Shown here: in pieces, positions 17,209 to 26,166 of the stretch | How positions within the stretch are numbered: the first letter of the stretch is position 1 | Layout of the letters: each line of letters starts with the position of its first letter | From: Myxococcota bacterium | Lineage (GTDB): Bacteria; Myxococcota; XYA12-FULL-58-9; JALHOP01 | Direction of reading: 5' to 3' | NCBI GenBank assembly: GCA_022842935.1 | Contig: JALHOP010000001.1 | Location: forward strand, 310,001-374,000 | DNA length: 64,000 bases | Position numbers and translations under genes: made by a program | Notes under the pieces: model-generated | What the model was told of the DNA's origin: nothing | The model's input: the letters and a program-made list of their open reading frames with translations, nothing else | Database searches by the model: none

Positions 17209-19137
17209 ATGCGCGCGTCCCCCCACGCCCTCATCGCGGTAGCCATGGTAACTCTGGCGGGAGTGTCGACAGCCCACGCTGCGAGCGAACGACTACGCTC
17301 GCCGCGGGCGGCCGGTCGTGCCGATGCAAGCGTTTATCGGTTATTGCGGACACCAAGCCTCGATCCTTCGGGGATCGTCCCGATGTTCGTGCGCGCCCGC
17401 AATGACGAGGCCCGTCGTAGTCTCTCCTCGCTTGGCGTGCACGCGGAGCTTGGCCGCTGGACACCAGTGCGCCTCGACCGCGGTGCCATCGCCGCGGCCC
17501 TTGTTAGCAGGGGTGACCTCGACCTCGCCTTGCAGCCGGCTCACAGACCGTACCTCGAGCTGTCGGCGCGTGAGATCGGAGTGACCGACGTCCAGGCGGG
17601 CGTCGGCGTGCGCTCGGCCCGTACCGGACGGGGCGTGCTGATTGGCATCGTCGATACTGGCGTCGACCTTCGCCACGAAGCCTTCATGGACGATGACGGT
17701 CGCTCACGCGTCATCGCGGTCTGGGATCAAGATGCCAAAGGCACCCGGCCCGACGGTTTCGAATATGGTCACGAATGTCGAGAGTCCGCGATAGCGAGCG
17801 GAACGTGTACAATCGATGACGGCAACGGCCATGGTACACATGTCGCGGGTATCGCTGCTGGCAACGGTCAGCTCGGCGGCATGGCGCCTCACGCGAAAAT
17901 CGCGGTGGTTCGCTCGAACAGCTTCACCCGGCTCGCGGACGCGGTGGAGTATCTCACCAACCTCGCCCGCGACCGCGACATGCCCTTGGTCATCAACCTG
18001 AGCGTCGGTGGCCAATACGGCGCGCACGACGGCGCGACGCCACTCGAGGAGTGGCTCGACAACCATCTGGGCGAAGGTCGAATTCTCGTCGCCGCCGCGG
18101 GCAACGAAGGTGGTGGTCGTCTGCACGCGGCAGCGGAGCTTCGCGCGAGCGACAAATACCTCGCCGTTGAGCGCCTGCCCTTAGGCAGGCAAGTCACCAC
18201 GAACGTCGACATGTGGACCCCGGGGAACGCCACCGTGAACCTTGCGGTGGAGTTATGGGTGGACGGGGCGCCAGTGTCGCGTTTGCCGCTCGTCGCGCGT
18301 GAGGACGACGTGCTCGAGGACTCAGTGAGCGCACCCGGCGAGTACCGGGTCGAGTTCACGTTCACCTCAGAGCGGCGCAACGGCCGTCAGCATCGGCTCT
18401 TGGTGATCGACGGAGCATCCGCGCGGGATCTCTCGGGGCGCGCCCAGGTGGTCCTGGTGATGTCGGGCAGCGGTGTTATTGATGCGTGGGTGTCCCAAAG
18501 TGACGGCGGTAGCAACGCTCGTTTCGGCAGCGGCGATGGCCAATCATGGATCGCAGGTGATGGCCGCGAGTCGATCGCCGTCCCCGCGACTGCAAGGAGC
18601 GTCATCGCGGTCGGGGCTTACGCGACCCGCAACACCTGGATCTCGCAGATCGACGGCTCGCAGCAGATCGAAGATCTGGGTATCGGTCGCCTCGCCCCTT
18701 ATTCGAGCGTTGGCCCGACGGCGGCCCCCGAACGTACCGGCGTAAAGCCAGACATCACGGCGCCAGGCTCGGTCATCATCTCCGCGCGCGCGAGGAGCAT
18801 CCCCGACGGTCCGGACGTGGTCGACGCCAATCGGGTGATCATGCAGGGGACCAGCATGGCCGCGCCGCATGTCGCTGGTGCCATTGCCCTCATGCTCGAA
18901 GCCGCACCCAAGCTCGCGCCGAGCGACATTCGTCGGATCTTCACGCAGACCGCTCGAGCGGACATCGCAACCGGTTCGACTCCCAACGAGGCCTACGGGC
19001 TGGGCAAACTCGACGCGAAGGCCGCCGTGGCGTTGGCCGAAGACGAGCCAGAGGGCTGCGCGGCCAGCGGAGGCGACCCGTGGACCGTCTTCATTTTGGC
19101 CGCGCTCGCGATCGTCTACCAAAGGTCGCGTCGTTAG
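17209..19137 (+). CDS. subtilisin-like (S8) serine protease with MYXO-CTERM-type tail
   Basis: 642 aa. Signal peptide MRASPHALIAVAMVTLAG ends near AHA. Catalytic triad: Asp149 in IGIVDTGVD, His208 in GNGHGTHVAGI, Ser549 in GTSMAAPHVAGA, with oxyanion Asn299 in AAAGNEGG. A beta-rich insertion of ~170 residues lies between Asn299 and the FGSGDGQSWIAGDG segment. The C-terminus has EPEGCAASGG (Cys617), a hydrophobic helix (WTVFILAALAIVY) and QRSRR, the layout of the MYXO-CTERM sorting signal that is cleaved and lipidated at Cys for surface display. It is likely a secreted or surface protease. A hairpin abuts its start codon. Confidence 0.93.
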   Translation: MRASPHALIAVAMVTLAGVSTAHAASERLRSPRAAGRADASVYRLLRTPSLDPSGIVPMFVRARNDEARRSLSSLGVHAELGRWTPVRLDRGAIAAALVSRGDLDLALQPAHRPYLELSAREIGVTDVQAGVGVRSARTGRGVLIGIVDTGVDLRHEAFMDDDGRSRVIAVWDQDAKGTRPDGFEYGHECRESAIASGTCTIDDGNGHGTHVAGIAAGNGQLGGMAPHAKIAVVRSNSFTRLADAVEYLTNLARDRDMPLVINLSVGGQYGAHDGATPLEEWLDNHLGEGRILVAAAGNEGGGRLHAAAELRASDKYLAVERLPLGRQVTTNVDMWTPGNATVNLAVELWVDGAPVSRLPLVAREDDVLEDSVSAPGEYRVEFTFTSERRNGRQHRLLVIDGASARDLSGRAQVVLVMSGSGVIDAWVSQSDGGSNARFGSGDGQSWIAGDGRESIAVPATARSVIAVGAYATRNTWISQIDGSQQIEDLGIGRLAPYSSVGPTAAPERTGVKPDITAPGSVIISARARSIPDGPDVVDANRVIMQGTSMAAPHVAGAIALMLEAAPKLAPSDIRRIFTQTARADIATGSTPNEAYGLGKLDAKAAVALAEDEPEGCAASGGDPWTVFILAALAIVYQRSRR

Positions 19138-19287
19138 GTGCTCTCCAGTGTGACGCTCGCGAGAGCGTGGTCTTTGCTCAACACAAGCGCGGTCTCGAGC
19201 CGTTCCACCTGCGCCTCGAGGTCGGCCAAGTATGCGTTTCCATTGAGTCGTGGGCCTGGCACTTCTCTTGCTGGCCAGAGGTCTCGA

Positions 19288-20580
19288 ATGTCCTTCGTAC
19301 GCAGTCGCCGCGAGTTCGTGCTGAGCGCTGGCGCGACACTCGTCGCGGCGCCATTCCTGCAAGTCCTGAACGCAAAGTCCGCTAAAGCGGCGCCGACAGG
19401 GCCGTCCCGCGTCGTCATCATGTTCTCACCGAACGGGACCATTCACCGCCATTGGCGCCCCACAGGCAACACCGGCACTGATTTCGGTTTTACGCCAGAA
19501 GGCATCTTGTGGCCGCTCGCTGATCGCAGGGACCAGGTCGTGATCTGCGACGGCCTGAGTTTTCTGAACGCCACCAATCACGAAGCCGGCATGCACTGCA
19601 TGCTGACCGGGCTCGGGCAGCAGAGCCATCCGAGCGCTGGCATGTCTGTCGACCAGTTTCTCGCGAGTCGGCTAGGCGACGGCGTGCGTTTTCCGTCGCT
19701 CGAGCTTGGCGTGCAAACGAGTGCCTGGGGGTCCGGCACGCAGACCCGCATGTCGTATCGTACGGTCAGCGAGCGCACGGAGCCCGACGACGATCCAAAG
19801 AGTGTCTACCAGCGCGTATGGGGCGGGCTGGTTGGGAACGCCGCGGAAGTCGAGGCGCTCATCGCGCGCCGCACCAGCATGCTCGACCGCATTCGCGGTG
19901 ACCTAGCGCGCCTCGAAGCGTGGGTCGGCAGCGAAGAGAAGCCGAAGCTTCAGGCGCACCTCGAGTCGCTTCGCCGCGTCGAACGGGGTCTGCAAGCGCC
20001 TGCCGATTGCGAGCACGCGACCCCGGTTGGCCTCATCAACCCTCAGGACAACGATCAATTCCCAACGATTGGGACGGCTCAGACCGACCTCCTGGTGGCG
20101 GCGCTTGCCTGCGGCGTGACCCGTGTCGCGACCCTGCAGTGGTCACACACCGTCGGCCCGCCCGTTTTCAGCTGGCTTGGCATTGGCGACGGCCACCACT
20201 CCCTCTCGCATAGTGACGACGGCAACACCGCTGGCGTGCAGGACTTCGTCGACGCCGAGCGCTGGTTCACCCAGCAGTTCGTCTACCTGCTCGACCGTTT
20301 GGCCGAGCTGCCAAACCCGGACGGGGACGGGTCGCTGCTCAGCACGACCTTGGTGGTCTGGGCCAAGGAAATGGGCGATAGCCGGTTGCACGACTGTAAC
20401 GCGGTACCCTTCGTGCTTGCGGGCGGAGGGGGCGCCTTTGGCCTAGGCCGCTACCTCAACTTCGGCGGTGCGTCGCACCAGAAGCTCCTCGTGTCGATCT
20501 GCCACGCCATGGGGCTCACCGATGTCACGAGCTTTGGGGACCCCAACGTGTCCACGGGACCACTGGCTGGTCTGACGTGA
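19288..20580 (+). CDS. DUF1552 domain protein with Tat-type signal
   Basis: 430 aa from ATG 19288, which has AGAGG eight bases upstream; the frame opens earlier but without a good start. The N-terminus SRREFVLSAGATLVAAPFLQ is a twin-arginine signal. Family features: VVIMFSPNGTIHRHWRPTG, ICDGLSFLNATNHEAGMHCM, SVDQFLASRLGD, LELGVQTSAWGSGTQTRMSY and CGVTRVATLQWSHTV. DUF1552 proteins of myxobacteria and planctomycetes are almost always paired with DUF1592-type heme proteins, as here, where the stop overlaps the next GTG start by 4 bp. Enzymatic function is unknown; the fold is thought to be alkaline phosphatase/sulfatase-like. Confidence 0.9.
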   Translation: MSFVRSRREFVLSAGATLVAAPFLQVLNAKSAKAAPTGPSRVVIMFSPNGTIHRHWRPTGNTGTDFGFTPEGILWPLADRRDQVVICDGLSFLNATNHEAGMHCMLTGLGQQSHPSAGMSVDQFLASRLGDGVRFPSLELGVQTSAWGSGTQTRMSYRTVSERTEPDDDPKSVYQRVWGGLVGNAAEVEALIARRTSMLDRIRGDLARLEAWVGSEEKPKLQAHLESLRRVERGLQAPADCEHATPVGLINPQDNDQFPTIGTAQTDLLVAALACGVTRVATLQWSHTVGPPVFSWLGIGDGHHSLSHSDDGNTAGVQDFVDAERWFTQQFVYLLDRLAELPNPDGDGSLLSTTLVVWAKEMGDSRLHDCNAVPFVLAGGGGAFGLGRYLNFGGASHQKLLVSICHAMGLTDVTSFGDPNVSTGPLAGLT

Positions 20581-22490
20581 AGCGCCTCGGTTTCGTCATC
20601 ATCGCGTTGGTCGCCGGCTGTACCGGTTCGATCGGCGACCCAACGTGCGAGGGTGGCGAGTGCGCCACCGTCGTCGTCAACGACGAGGGACCCCGGGACT
20701 GCAGCAAGAACGCGCTTGGTCCGCGTCAGCTGCGGCGCCTCACGAACGAAGAATACGACGCTTCGGTCTTCGCGCTCACCGGCGTGCAGTCCACCTACGG
20801 GCGCTCGTTCGTCGCAGACCCCGTCATCCACAATTTCGACAATAACGCCCGCGCGCTCAAGATGAGCCCGCTCTTGGCGGAGCAGCTCCGCGAAGCCGCC
20901 GAGGCGGTTGCTGCGAGCATGACAATCCCTCCCTGCTCGAGCGCGCCTCGCGCCTGCGCGCGCGAGCTCCTGGTTAGGCTCGGACGCCGTGCCTTTCACC
21001 GGCCACTCGACGAATCCGAGATCTCGGACTACCTCGGTGTCTTCGACAGCGGTGCGGGCGTCGACTATCGCACGGGCGCCGCGCTCATGGTCGCGACCAT
21101 GCTACAGTCACCGTTCTTCTTGTATCGCACGGAACTAGGCGTCCGTGACGATAGCGGCGTGTACGTCCTCACCCAGCACGAGCTCGCAACCCAGCTCGCG
21201 TACACCTTCTCAGGAACGCTTCCCGATGAGGCGTTGCTTGCCAAAGCGGACGCTGCAGAGCTCGATTCGCCGGAGGCCCTAGAAGAAGAGGCGAGGCGCC
21301 TGCTGCAGACAGCGTCCGGTAGGGCGACCATGGTGCGTTTCGTTCAACAGTGGCTCGGTCTCGAGCGCTTGGCCTCGGTGCCGAAGGACGGCGTGACGTA
21401 TCCCGAGCTCACCCCCGAGCTGCGCCAAAGCATGCTCGATGAGTCACGCCGGTTCATCGAGCATGTGTTGTTCACGACCAGCGGGACCTTCGCCGATCTC
21501 CTTACCTCGACCACCACGTTCCTCGACGAACGCCTAGCGACGCTGCATGGCGCCGCCGCCGGGCAGGTGACTCTTTCGTCGCGTCGCGGTGGCGTCCTCA
21601 TGCTGACGGGAACGCTCGCTACACACGCGTTGGCGAACGGCTCTTCGCCCATTCACCGGGGTATTCTCGTGCGCACGCATCTGCTGTGCACTGAGCTGCC
21701 GCCGCCCCCACCTGGCGTCAACGCCAATCCGCCCACCGTGACCCCCGGTGTAAGCACGCGTGAACGCTATGCGCAGCACTCCGCGGACAGTGCATGCCGA
21801 GCCTGCCATGCGCTCATCGACCCGATAGGGTTTGCCTTCGAGGGGTTCGACGGCATTGGTCGATCGCGCTCCACCGACAATGGAGCCCCTATCGATACGG
21901 CCGCGGAGATCAGCGCCTTCGACGGCACGACCGTCGCCGTAGCCGACGCCATGGATGTCGCTCAGGCCTTGGCGGGGAGCGCACAGGCGCAAGCGTGTTT
22001 TGCTTCACAGTGGTCGATCTACGCCTCGGGCGTCGAGCGCGGGGCCTCGGAGTGCGTGGCTGCCGATCTCGCTCCGAATGTTGCGACGCTGTCGGTCCAA
22101 GATCTCATGGCGAGCACGGTGCGTTCGTCGTCATTCGTCCGCCGTAGCGGAAACGGTGGTAGCGCTCCTGGGCCCGCGGCTCCGACGGAAGAGGCCCCAC
22201 AGCCCACTGAGCCAGAGCAGCCTCCACCCACGCCCACTGGTGGCGTCATCGCTACGGTAAGCACCAACTCGCAGTGGGCGACTGGTGGCTGCCACGACGT
22301 GCTCGTGGCCAATCAGGGCGCCGCGGCATCGACTTGGATGGTCATGCTTGCCGTTCCCGGCACCATCACGAACGCTTGGAACAGCAGCCGCGACCGCGAT
22401 AGCGGCACCGTGACCTTCACAGGTGCGGCATGGAATGCTTCACTCGCGCCCGGTGCTACGGCGAGCTTCGGCTACTGCTTCGAGCTTTGA
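20577..22490 (+). CDS. DUF1587/1595/1592/1588/1585 heme-type lipoprotein fused to a CBM2-like domain
   Basis: 637 aa from GTG 20577. A lipoprotein signal ends at VAGC. Domains in order: DUF1587 (LRRLTNEEYDASVFALTG), DUF1595 (LLVRLGRRAFHRPLDESEI), DUF1592 (LMVATMLQSPFFLYRTELG), DUF1588 (GGVLMLTGTLATHALANGSS through CRACHALIDPIGFAFEGFD, a CxxCH heme motif) and DUF1585 (ACFASQWSIYASG). After a Pro/Glu linker (EEAPQPTEPEQPPPTPTGG) comes ~75 residues resembling a family 2 carbohydrate-binding module: VSTNSQWATGGCHDVLVAN, AWNSSRDRDSGTVTF, AAWNASLAPGATASFGYCF. The pair with DUF1552 probably forms a surface redox or degradation complex; the fused module suggests polysaccharide attachment. Confidence 0.88.
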   Translation: MKRLGFVIIALVAGCTGSIGDPTCEGGECATVVVNDEGPRDCSKNALGPRQLRRLTNEEYDASVFALTGVQSTYGRSFVADPVIHNFDNNARALKMSPLLAEQLREAAEAVAASMTIPPCSSAPRACARELLVRLGRRAFHRPLDESEISDYLGVFDSGAGVDYRTGAALMVATMLQSPFFLYRTELGVRDDSGVYVLTQHELATQLAYTFSGTLPDEALLAKADAAELDSPEALEEEARRLLQTASGRATMVRFVQQWLGLERLASVPKDGVTYPELTPELRQSMLDESRRFIEHVLFTTSGTFADLLTSTTTFLDERLATLHGAAAGQVTLSSRRGGVLMLTGTLATHALANGSSPIHRGILVRTHLLCTELPPPPPGVNANPPTVTPGVSTRERYAQHSADSACRACHALIDPIGFAFEGFDGIGRSRSTDNGAPIDTAAEISAFDGTTVAVADAMDVAQALAGSAQAQACFASQWSIYASGVERGASECVAADLAPNVATLSVQDLMASTVRSSSFVRRSGNGGSAPGPAAPTEEAPQPTEPEQPPPTPTGGVIATVSTNSQWATGGCHDVLVANQGAAASTWMVMLAVPGTITNAWNSSRDRDSGTVTFTGAAWNASLAPGATASFGYCFEL

Positions 22491-23227
22491 GACCCGTTGC
22501 TCAGCCTGGGGCTCTTCTCCAAGCGTACGCTACGATGTGACGTTGTCGTTCGAGATTGAGGGGCTGCGACCGCAAAAGCGCGCGCTTTGGCTCCTAGCTC
22601 GCGCATGTTGGCAAAAGACGACCATGCCTCGGTCGCGTAGCGCGCCTGACAATAGGCGCGCAGCGGCTGCCCTGTAGTCTCCAAATGCGTCTGCCATTCG
22701 CTCTTGGTGACCAGCGCTGTGACGTCGATCTCCGATGAAGGTTCGAAGTTTGCGCAGGAGGGTTCATCCGCGATCGCGGTCGCGAGGCCCTCGTTGAACC
22801 AGACTGGCAACGCATCGTAGGACGCCCATGTCTTCATTCGCGCGTGAACGAGCTCATGGGTCAGAACACGCGCGGTCGATGCATTTGGCCCCGTTACGAC
22901 GACCGCGCGGTCTCGCGTCTCGTCGGCGAGGGCAACTGCCGCAAACCCCAGGTCGGAGGCAGGGGCTGCTTGCGGAGTCGCGCCGAAAGCAACCTTGCAG
23001 CGCGCTGTGCGGCAGACGAAGACGATCGGTTGAAAGGACGGGTCCGGGCTGAAGGCGCGATGCAACCCCACGTAGGCGGCCTGCACGTCTTTCAGCGTCG
23101 CGTCTACGTCCTCGGAGGTCGCGGGAGACTCGATATAGACGCTCTTGCCGATAGGGAACATCGCGATGCCGTTGAAGTCCGCGGAACTTGGTGTCACGGC
23201 GAAGAGTAGCGGTGCGAGGATGACCAT
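22472..23227 (-). CDS. secreted HExxH metallopeptidase-like protein (peptidase MA type)
   Basis: 251 aa from ATG 23225-23227 (MVILAPLLFAVTPSSADFNG), a short signal peptide. The central motif LTHELVHARM is an HExxH zinc site, followed by PVWFNEGLATAIADE, where the downstream Glu would be the third ligand of a gluzincin. SADFNGIAMFPIGKSVYIES and IVFVCRTARCKVAFG precede it. The last ~25 residues (RTTTSHRSVRLEKSPRLSNG onward) look non-conserved, and the 3' end overlaps the convergent DUF1592 gene by 19 bp. It could be a protease or an inactive relative; the zinc residues are intact. Confidence 0.75.
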   Translation of the reverse strand: MVILAPLLFAVTPSSADFNGIAMFPIGKSVYIESPATSEDVDATLKDVQAAYVGLHRAFSPDPSFQPIVFVCRTARCKVAFGATPQAAPASDLGFAAVALADETRDRAVVVTGPNASTARVLTHELVHARMKTWASYDALPVWFNEGLATAIADEPSCANFEPSSEIDVTALVTKSEWQTHLETTGQPLRAYCQARYATEAWSSFANMRELGAKARAFAVAAPQSRTTTSHRSVRLEKSPRLSNGSQSSKQ

Positions 23228-23426
23228 GCGACCGGACGAACCGCGACGGCACCGCCGCCATTCCGTCACCGCGGGGGCGAGAGCCCGCCGCCCTCGAACT
23301 GTCGGCGTTCAGCCGTTCGCGCTTCGTGCCCGACCGGCGCCCCAGCTGGCCGCAACGTCTGGGTTGCGCCTTGCGATGATGTGACCGAAGCTCTGCAGTA
23401 GTTTCTTTCGCCGGAGATCGACACCC

Positions 23427-25706
23427 ATGACCGACGCCATCCATCGACCGAACGGGTCGACCCCGACCGTAGTAGATGTGGGCACGACCGCCGCGACGTC
23501 GTCCGCAGCCAGCCCTCCGCTGCCGTCGACCAAGACTGACGGCTTTGCGCGCGCTCAGAGCTCGAGCCACACGCCCCCAACCATAGCCGAGATGCCAACC
23601 GCAGAGTCTCTGGGCGCGACTGCCAAGATTGGCGCTGCCTTGCAAGCCACCGCCGCCCTGGCTGCGAGCGTGCCCCCGATCCTCTCGGACTGGACGGGCC
23701 CCTACGGCGGCGTTCCGCCCTTCGACAAGATCAAGCTCGAGGAGTTCGAGCCCGCCTTCGCGACGGCGATGAGCGAGGCCCGCCGCGAGATCGACGCCAT
23801 CGCCAAAAACCCAGAGGCACCGACCTTCGAGAACACCATGGTGGCTCTCGAGCGCAGCGGCCGCATGCTTGGCCGCGTCAGCGCCATCTTCGACGTGTGG
23901 AGCGCGAACCTCAGCTCGCAGGCGTTCGAGCAGATCGAGCAGCGCATCGCGCCGATGCGCGCTGCCTTCGATGACGAGGTCGTCCAGAACGAAGGACTCT
24001 GGAAGCGGATTGCCGCCCTGAACAGCGACGCGTCGTCGTCGTCGCTCACTCCTGAGCAGAAGCGCCTGGTCGACGTCTACTACCGCCGCTTCGCAAAGAA
24101 CGGAGCCATGCTCGACCCGCAGACCAAGGCGCGCGTCTCACAGCTTACCCAACGTCTGGCCACGTCATCGACGACCTTCAGCCAGCACCAGCTCGCCGAC
24201 GAACGGAAGGGTCTTACCATCACCCGCATCGAAGACCTCGCAGGACTGCCCCCTGAGCTCGTGCAAAGCGCCGCAGAAGAGGCTGAGCGCCGCGGACAGA
24301 AGGGTCAATGGGTCATCGCCAACAAACGCTCGGCGATGGAGCCGTTTCTTGCGAGCGCCACGAATCGCGCGCTCCGCGAGAGCGCTTTCCGCATGTGGAC
24401 GCTTCGAGGCGACAACGGCGATGTGAACGACAACAACGCACTGGCTTCCGAGATCCTCACCTTGCGTGCCGAGCGTGCCAAGCTGTTCGGCTATCCCACA
24501 CACGCTCATTGGCGGCTCTCGGATACCATGGCCAAGGAGCCGGCGAAGACGCTCGAGCTGATGATGCAGCTGTGGAAGCCGGCCGTGGATCGCGTGAAGA
24601 CCGAGGTTGCCGAGATGCAAGCCATCGTCGACGCCGAGGGCGGCGGTTTTGCAATCCAGCCGTGGGACTACCGCTACTACGCTGAAAAGGTACGCAAGGC
24701 GAAGTACGACATCGACCTCAACGAGGTGAAGTCGTACCTCCAGGTCGACAACCTCGTGAAAGCCATGTTCGCTTCAGCGAACAAGCTTTACGGCCTAACC
24801 TTTCACGCCGTGACGGACGTGCCCGTCTTCCACCCAGAGGTCACCGTCTACGAGGTGCGCGACCGGGGCGGCAAGCGCGTTGGCTTGTGGTACTTCGACC
24901 CGTTTGCTCGCGAGGGCAAGAACTCCGGCGCCTGGATGACTGCGTACCGCGAGCAGCATCGCGTCGATGGCGACTTCACGACCATCGTCTCGAACAACTC
25001 GAACTTCATCAAGGGCAAGCCCGGCGAGCCGGTGACCGTGTCATGGGACGACGCCAACACAATGTTTCACGAGTTCGGCCACGCGCTGCACGGGCTGCTG
25101 TCGAACGTTACCTATCCCTCGCTGTCGGGTACCAACACGGCGCGCGACTTCGTCGAGTTCCCCTCGCAGTTCAACGAGCACTATTTGACGACGGCCGAGG
25201 TCATGCGCTTTCTCGTCGACAAAGACGGTCGACAGATGCCGAGCGCGCTCATTGAGAAGCTCGAGCGTGCGAGGTTCTTCAACAAGGGTTTCGAGACGGT
25301 AGAGCTCTTGGCGTCCGCGATCGTGGACATGAAGCTCCACCTAGCTGGCGACGCCAAGATCGACACGAAGGTCTTCGAGAAGGCGACGCTCGACGAGCTC
25401 GGTATGCCACCGCAGATCGTCATGCGTCACCGCATACCCCACTTCGGCCATATCTTCGCGAGCGACGGCTACTCCGCTGGGTACTACAGCTACGTCTGGT
25501 CGGACGCTCTCAACCACGATGCGTACGAGGCGTTCACCGAAGCGGGTGACCCGTATCACCCGGCGATCGCAAAGCGCATGGTCGACACCGTTCTCTCCGT
25601 CGGTAACACCGTCGACCCGTCGCAAGCGTTTCGCAACTTCCGCGGCCGCGATGTGACCATCGACGCGCTCTTGCGGGCGCGCGGCTTCCCGGTTGCCAGA
25701 CCTTGA
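23427..25706 (+). CDS. M3 family oligopeptidase (Dcp/oligopeptidase A-like) with disordered leader
   Basis: 759 aa. The catalytic zinc motif is FHEFGHALHGLLS (His548, Glu549, His552) with the third ligand in DFVEFPSQFNEHYL. It keeps the M3 markers WTGPYGGVPPFDKIKLEEFE, LFGYPTHAHWRLSDTMA and FGHIFASDGYSAGYYSYVWSD. The family usually begins close to the GPYG segment (residue ~90 here); instead the first ~85 residues are low-complexity Ser/Thr/Ala/Pro (MTDAIHRPNGSTPTVVDVG, TKTDGFARAQSSS, TPPTIAEMPTAES). GGAG lies 9 bases before the ATG, supporting the long start. M3 enzymes cut short peptides. The leader may target the protein out of the cytoplasm. Confidence 0.93.
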   Translation: MTDAIHRPNGSTPTVVDVGTTAATSSAASPPLPSTKTDGFARAQSSSHTPPTIAEMPTAESLGATAKIGAALQATAALAASVPPILSDWTGPYGGVPPFDKIKLEEFEPAFATAMSEARREIDAIAKNPEAPTFENTMVALERSGRMLGRVSAIFDVWSANLSSQAFEQIEQRIAPMRAAFDDEVVQNEGLWKRIAALNSDASSSSLTPEQKRLVDVYYRRFAKNGAMLDPQTKARVSQLTQRLATSSTTFSQHQLADERKGLTITRIEDLAGLPPELVQSAAEEAERRGQKGQWVIANKRSAMEPFLASATNRALRESAFRMWTLRGDNGDVNDNNALASEILTLRAERAKLFGYPTHAHWRLSDTMAKEPAKTLELMMQLWKPAVDRVKTEVAEMQAIVDAEGGGFAIQPWDYRYYAEKVRKAKYDIDLNEVKSYLQVDNLVKAMFASANKLYGLTFHAVTDVPVFHPEVTVYEVRDRGGKRVGLWYFDPFAREGKNSGAWMTAYREQHRVDGDFTTIVSNNSNFIKGKPGEPVTVSWDDANTMFHEFGHALHGLLSNVTYPSLSGTNTARDFVEFPSQFNEHYLTTAEVMRFLVDKDGRQMPSALIEKLERARFFNKGFETVELLASAIVDMKLHLAGDAKIDTKVFEKATLDELGMPPQIVMRHRIPHFGHIFASDGYSAGYYSYVWSDALNHDAYEAFTEAGDPYHPAIAKRMVDTVLSVGNTVDPSQAFRNFRGRDVTIDALLRARGFPVARP

Positions 25707-25736
25707 GCTACCTGGTTTCGGAGCGCGCGGCTTGGC

Positions 25737-26102
25737 TCAGCGGGCGCGCTTCGAAGCCGCGGGTTTGGCTGCCTTCGCTTTGCCGTCGGCTTTTGGTGTC
25801 GCCGGCTTGGCGTCGGGCTTCGTCTTCGTTTGCTTTGCTGGAGCGGCGTCACCGAGCTGAGCAGGCCAATGCTGTGCGAGGAGCTCTTCGGCTTGGCCGC
25901 CGGTGACGAGCTTGTAGCTGCTCTCGACGATCTTGTCGTTGAGGCGGTGCTCTTTGCCCTCGGTATCCACGACGCGGCGCTTGTTCTCGCCAGCGAGCCA
26001 CTCCATGTAGAGCACTAGACGCGGGAGGTCGCCGCCTTGGGTCGAAGTGGTGCGCTTGAGGACGGTGCGACCGGCGCGGGCTTTTGCGAGAATGTCTGCC
26101 AT
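25737..26102 (-). CDS. hypothetical protein with Lys/Ala/Pro-rich tail
   Basis: 121 aa, not recognised. Residues 1-85 read as a small ordered domain (RLVLYMEWLAGENKRRVVDT, HRLNDKIVESSYKLVTGGQA, EELLAQHWPAQLG). The remaining ~35 residues are Lys/Ala/Pro-rich (KTKPDAKPATPKADGKAKAA), resembling histone H1-like tails that bind nucleic acid or polyanions. Its 3' end lies 30 bp from the convergent M3 peptidase gene. It is followed upstream by another unknown gene on the same strand, 64 bp away. Confidence 0.7.
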   Translation of the reverse strand: MADILAKARAGRTVLKRTTSTQGGDLPRLVLYMEWLAGENKRRVVDTEGKEHRLNDKIVESSYKLVTGGQAEELLAQHWPAQLGDAAPAKQTKTKPDAKPATPKADGKAKAAKPAASKRAR

Positions 26103-26166
26103 GCGTCGCTAACTACTCGGTGAACCGGCGCTCGCGCAACCTCAAGGAGTCGGCGCGAGCAGACTT

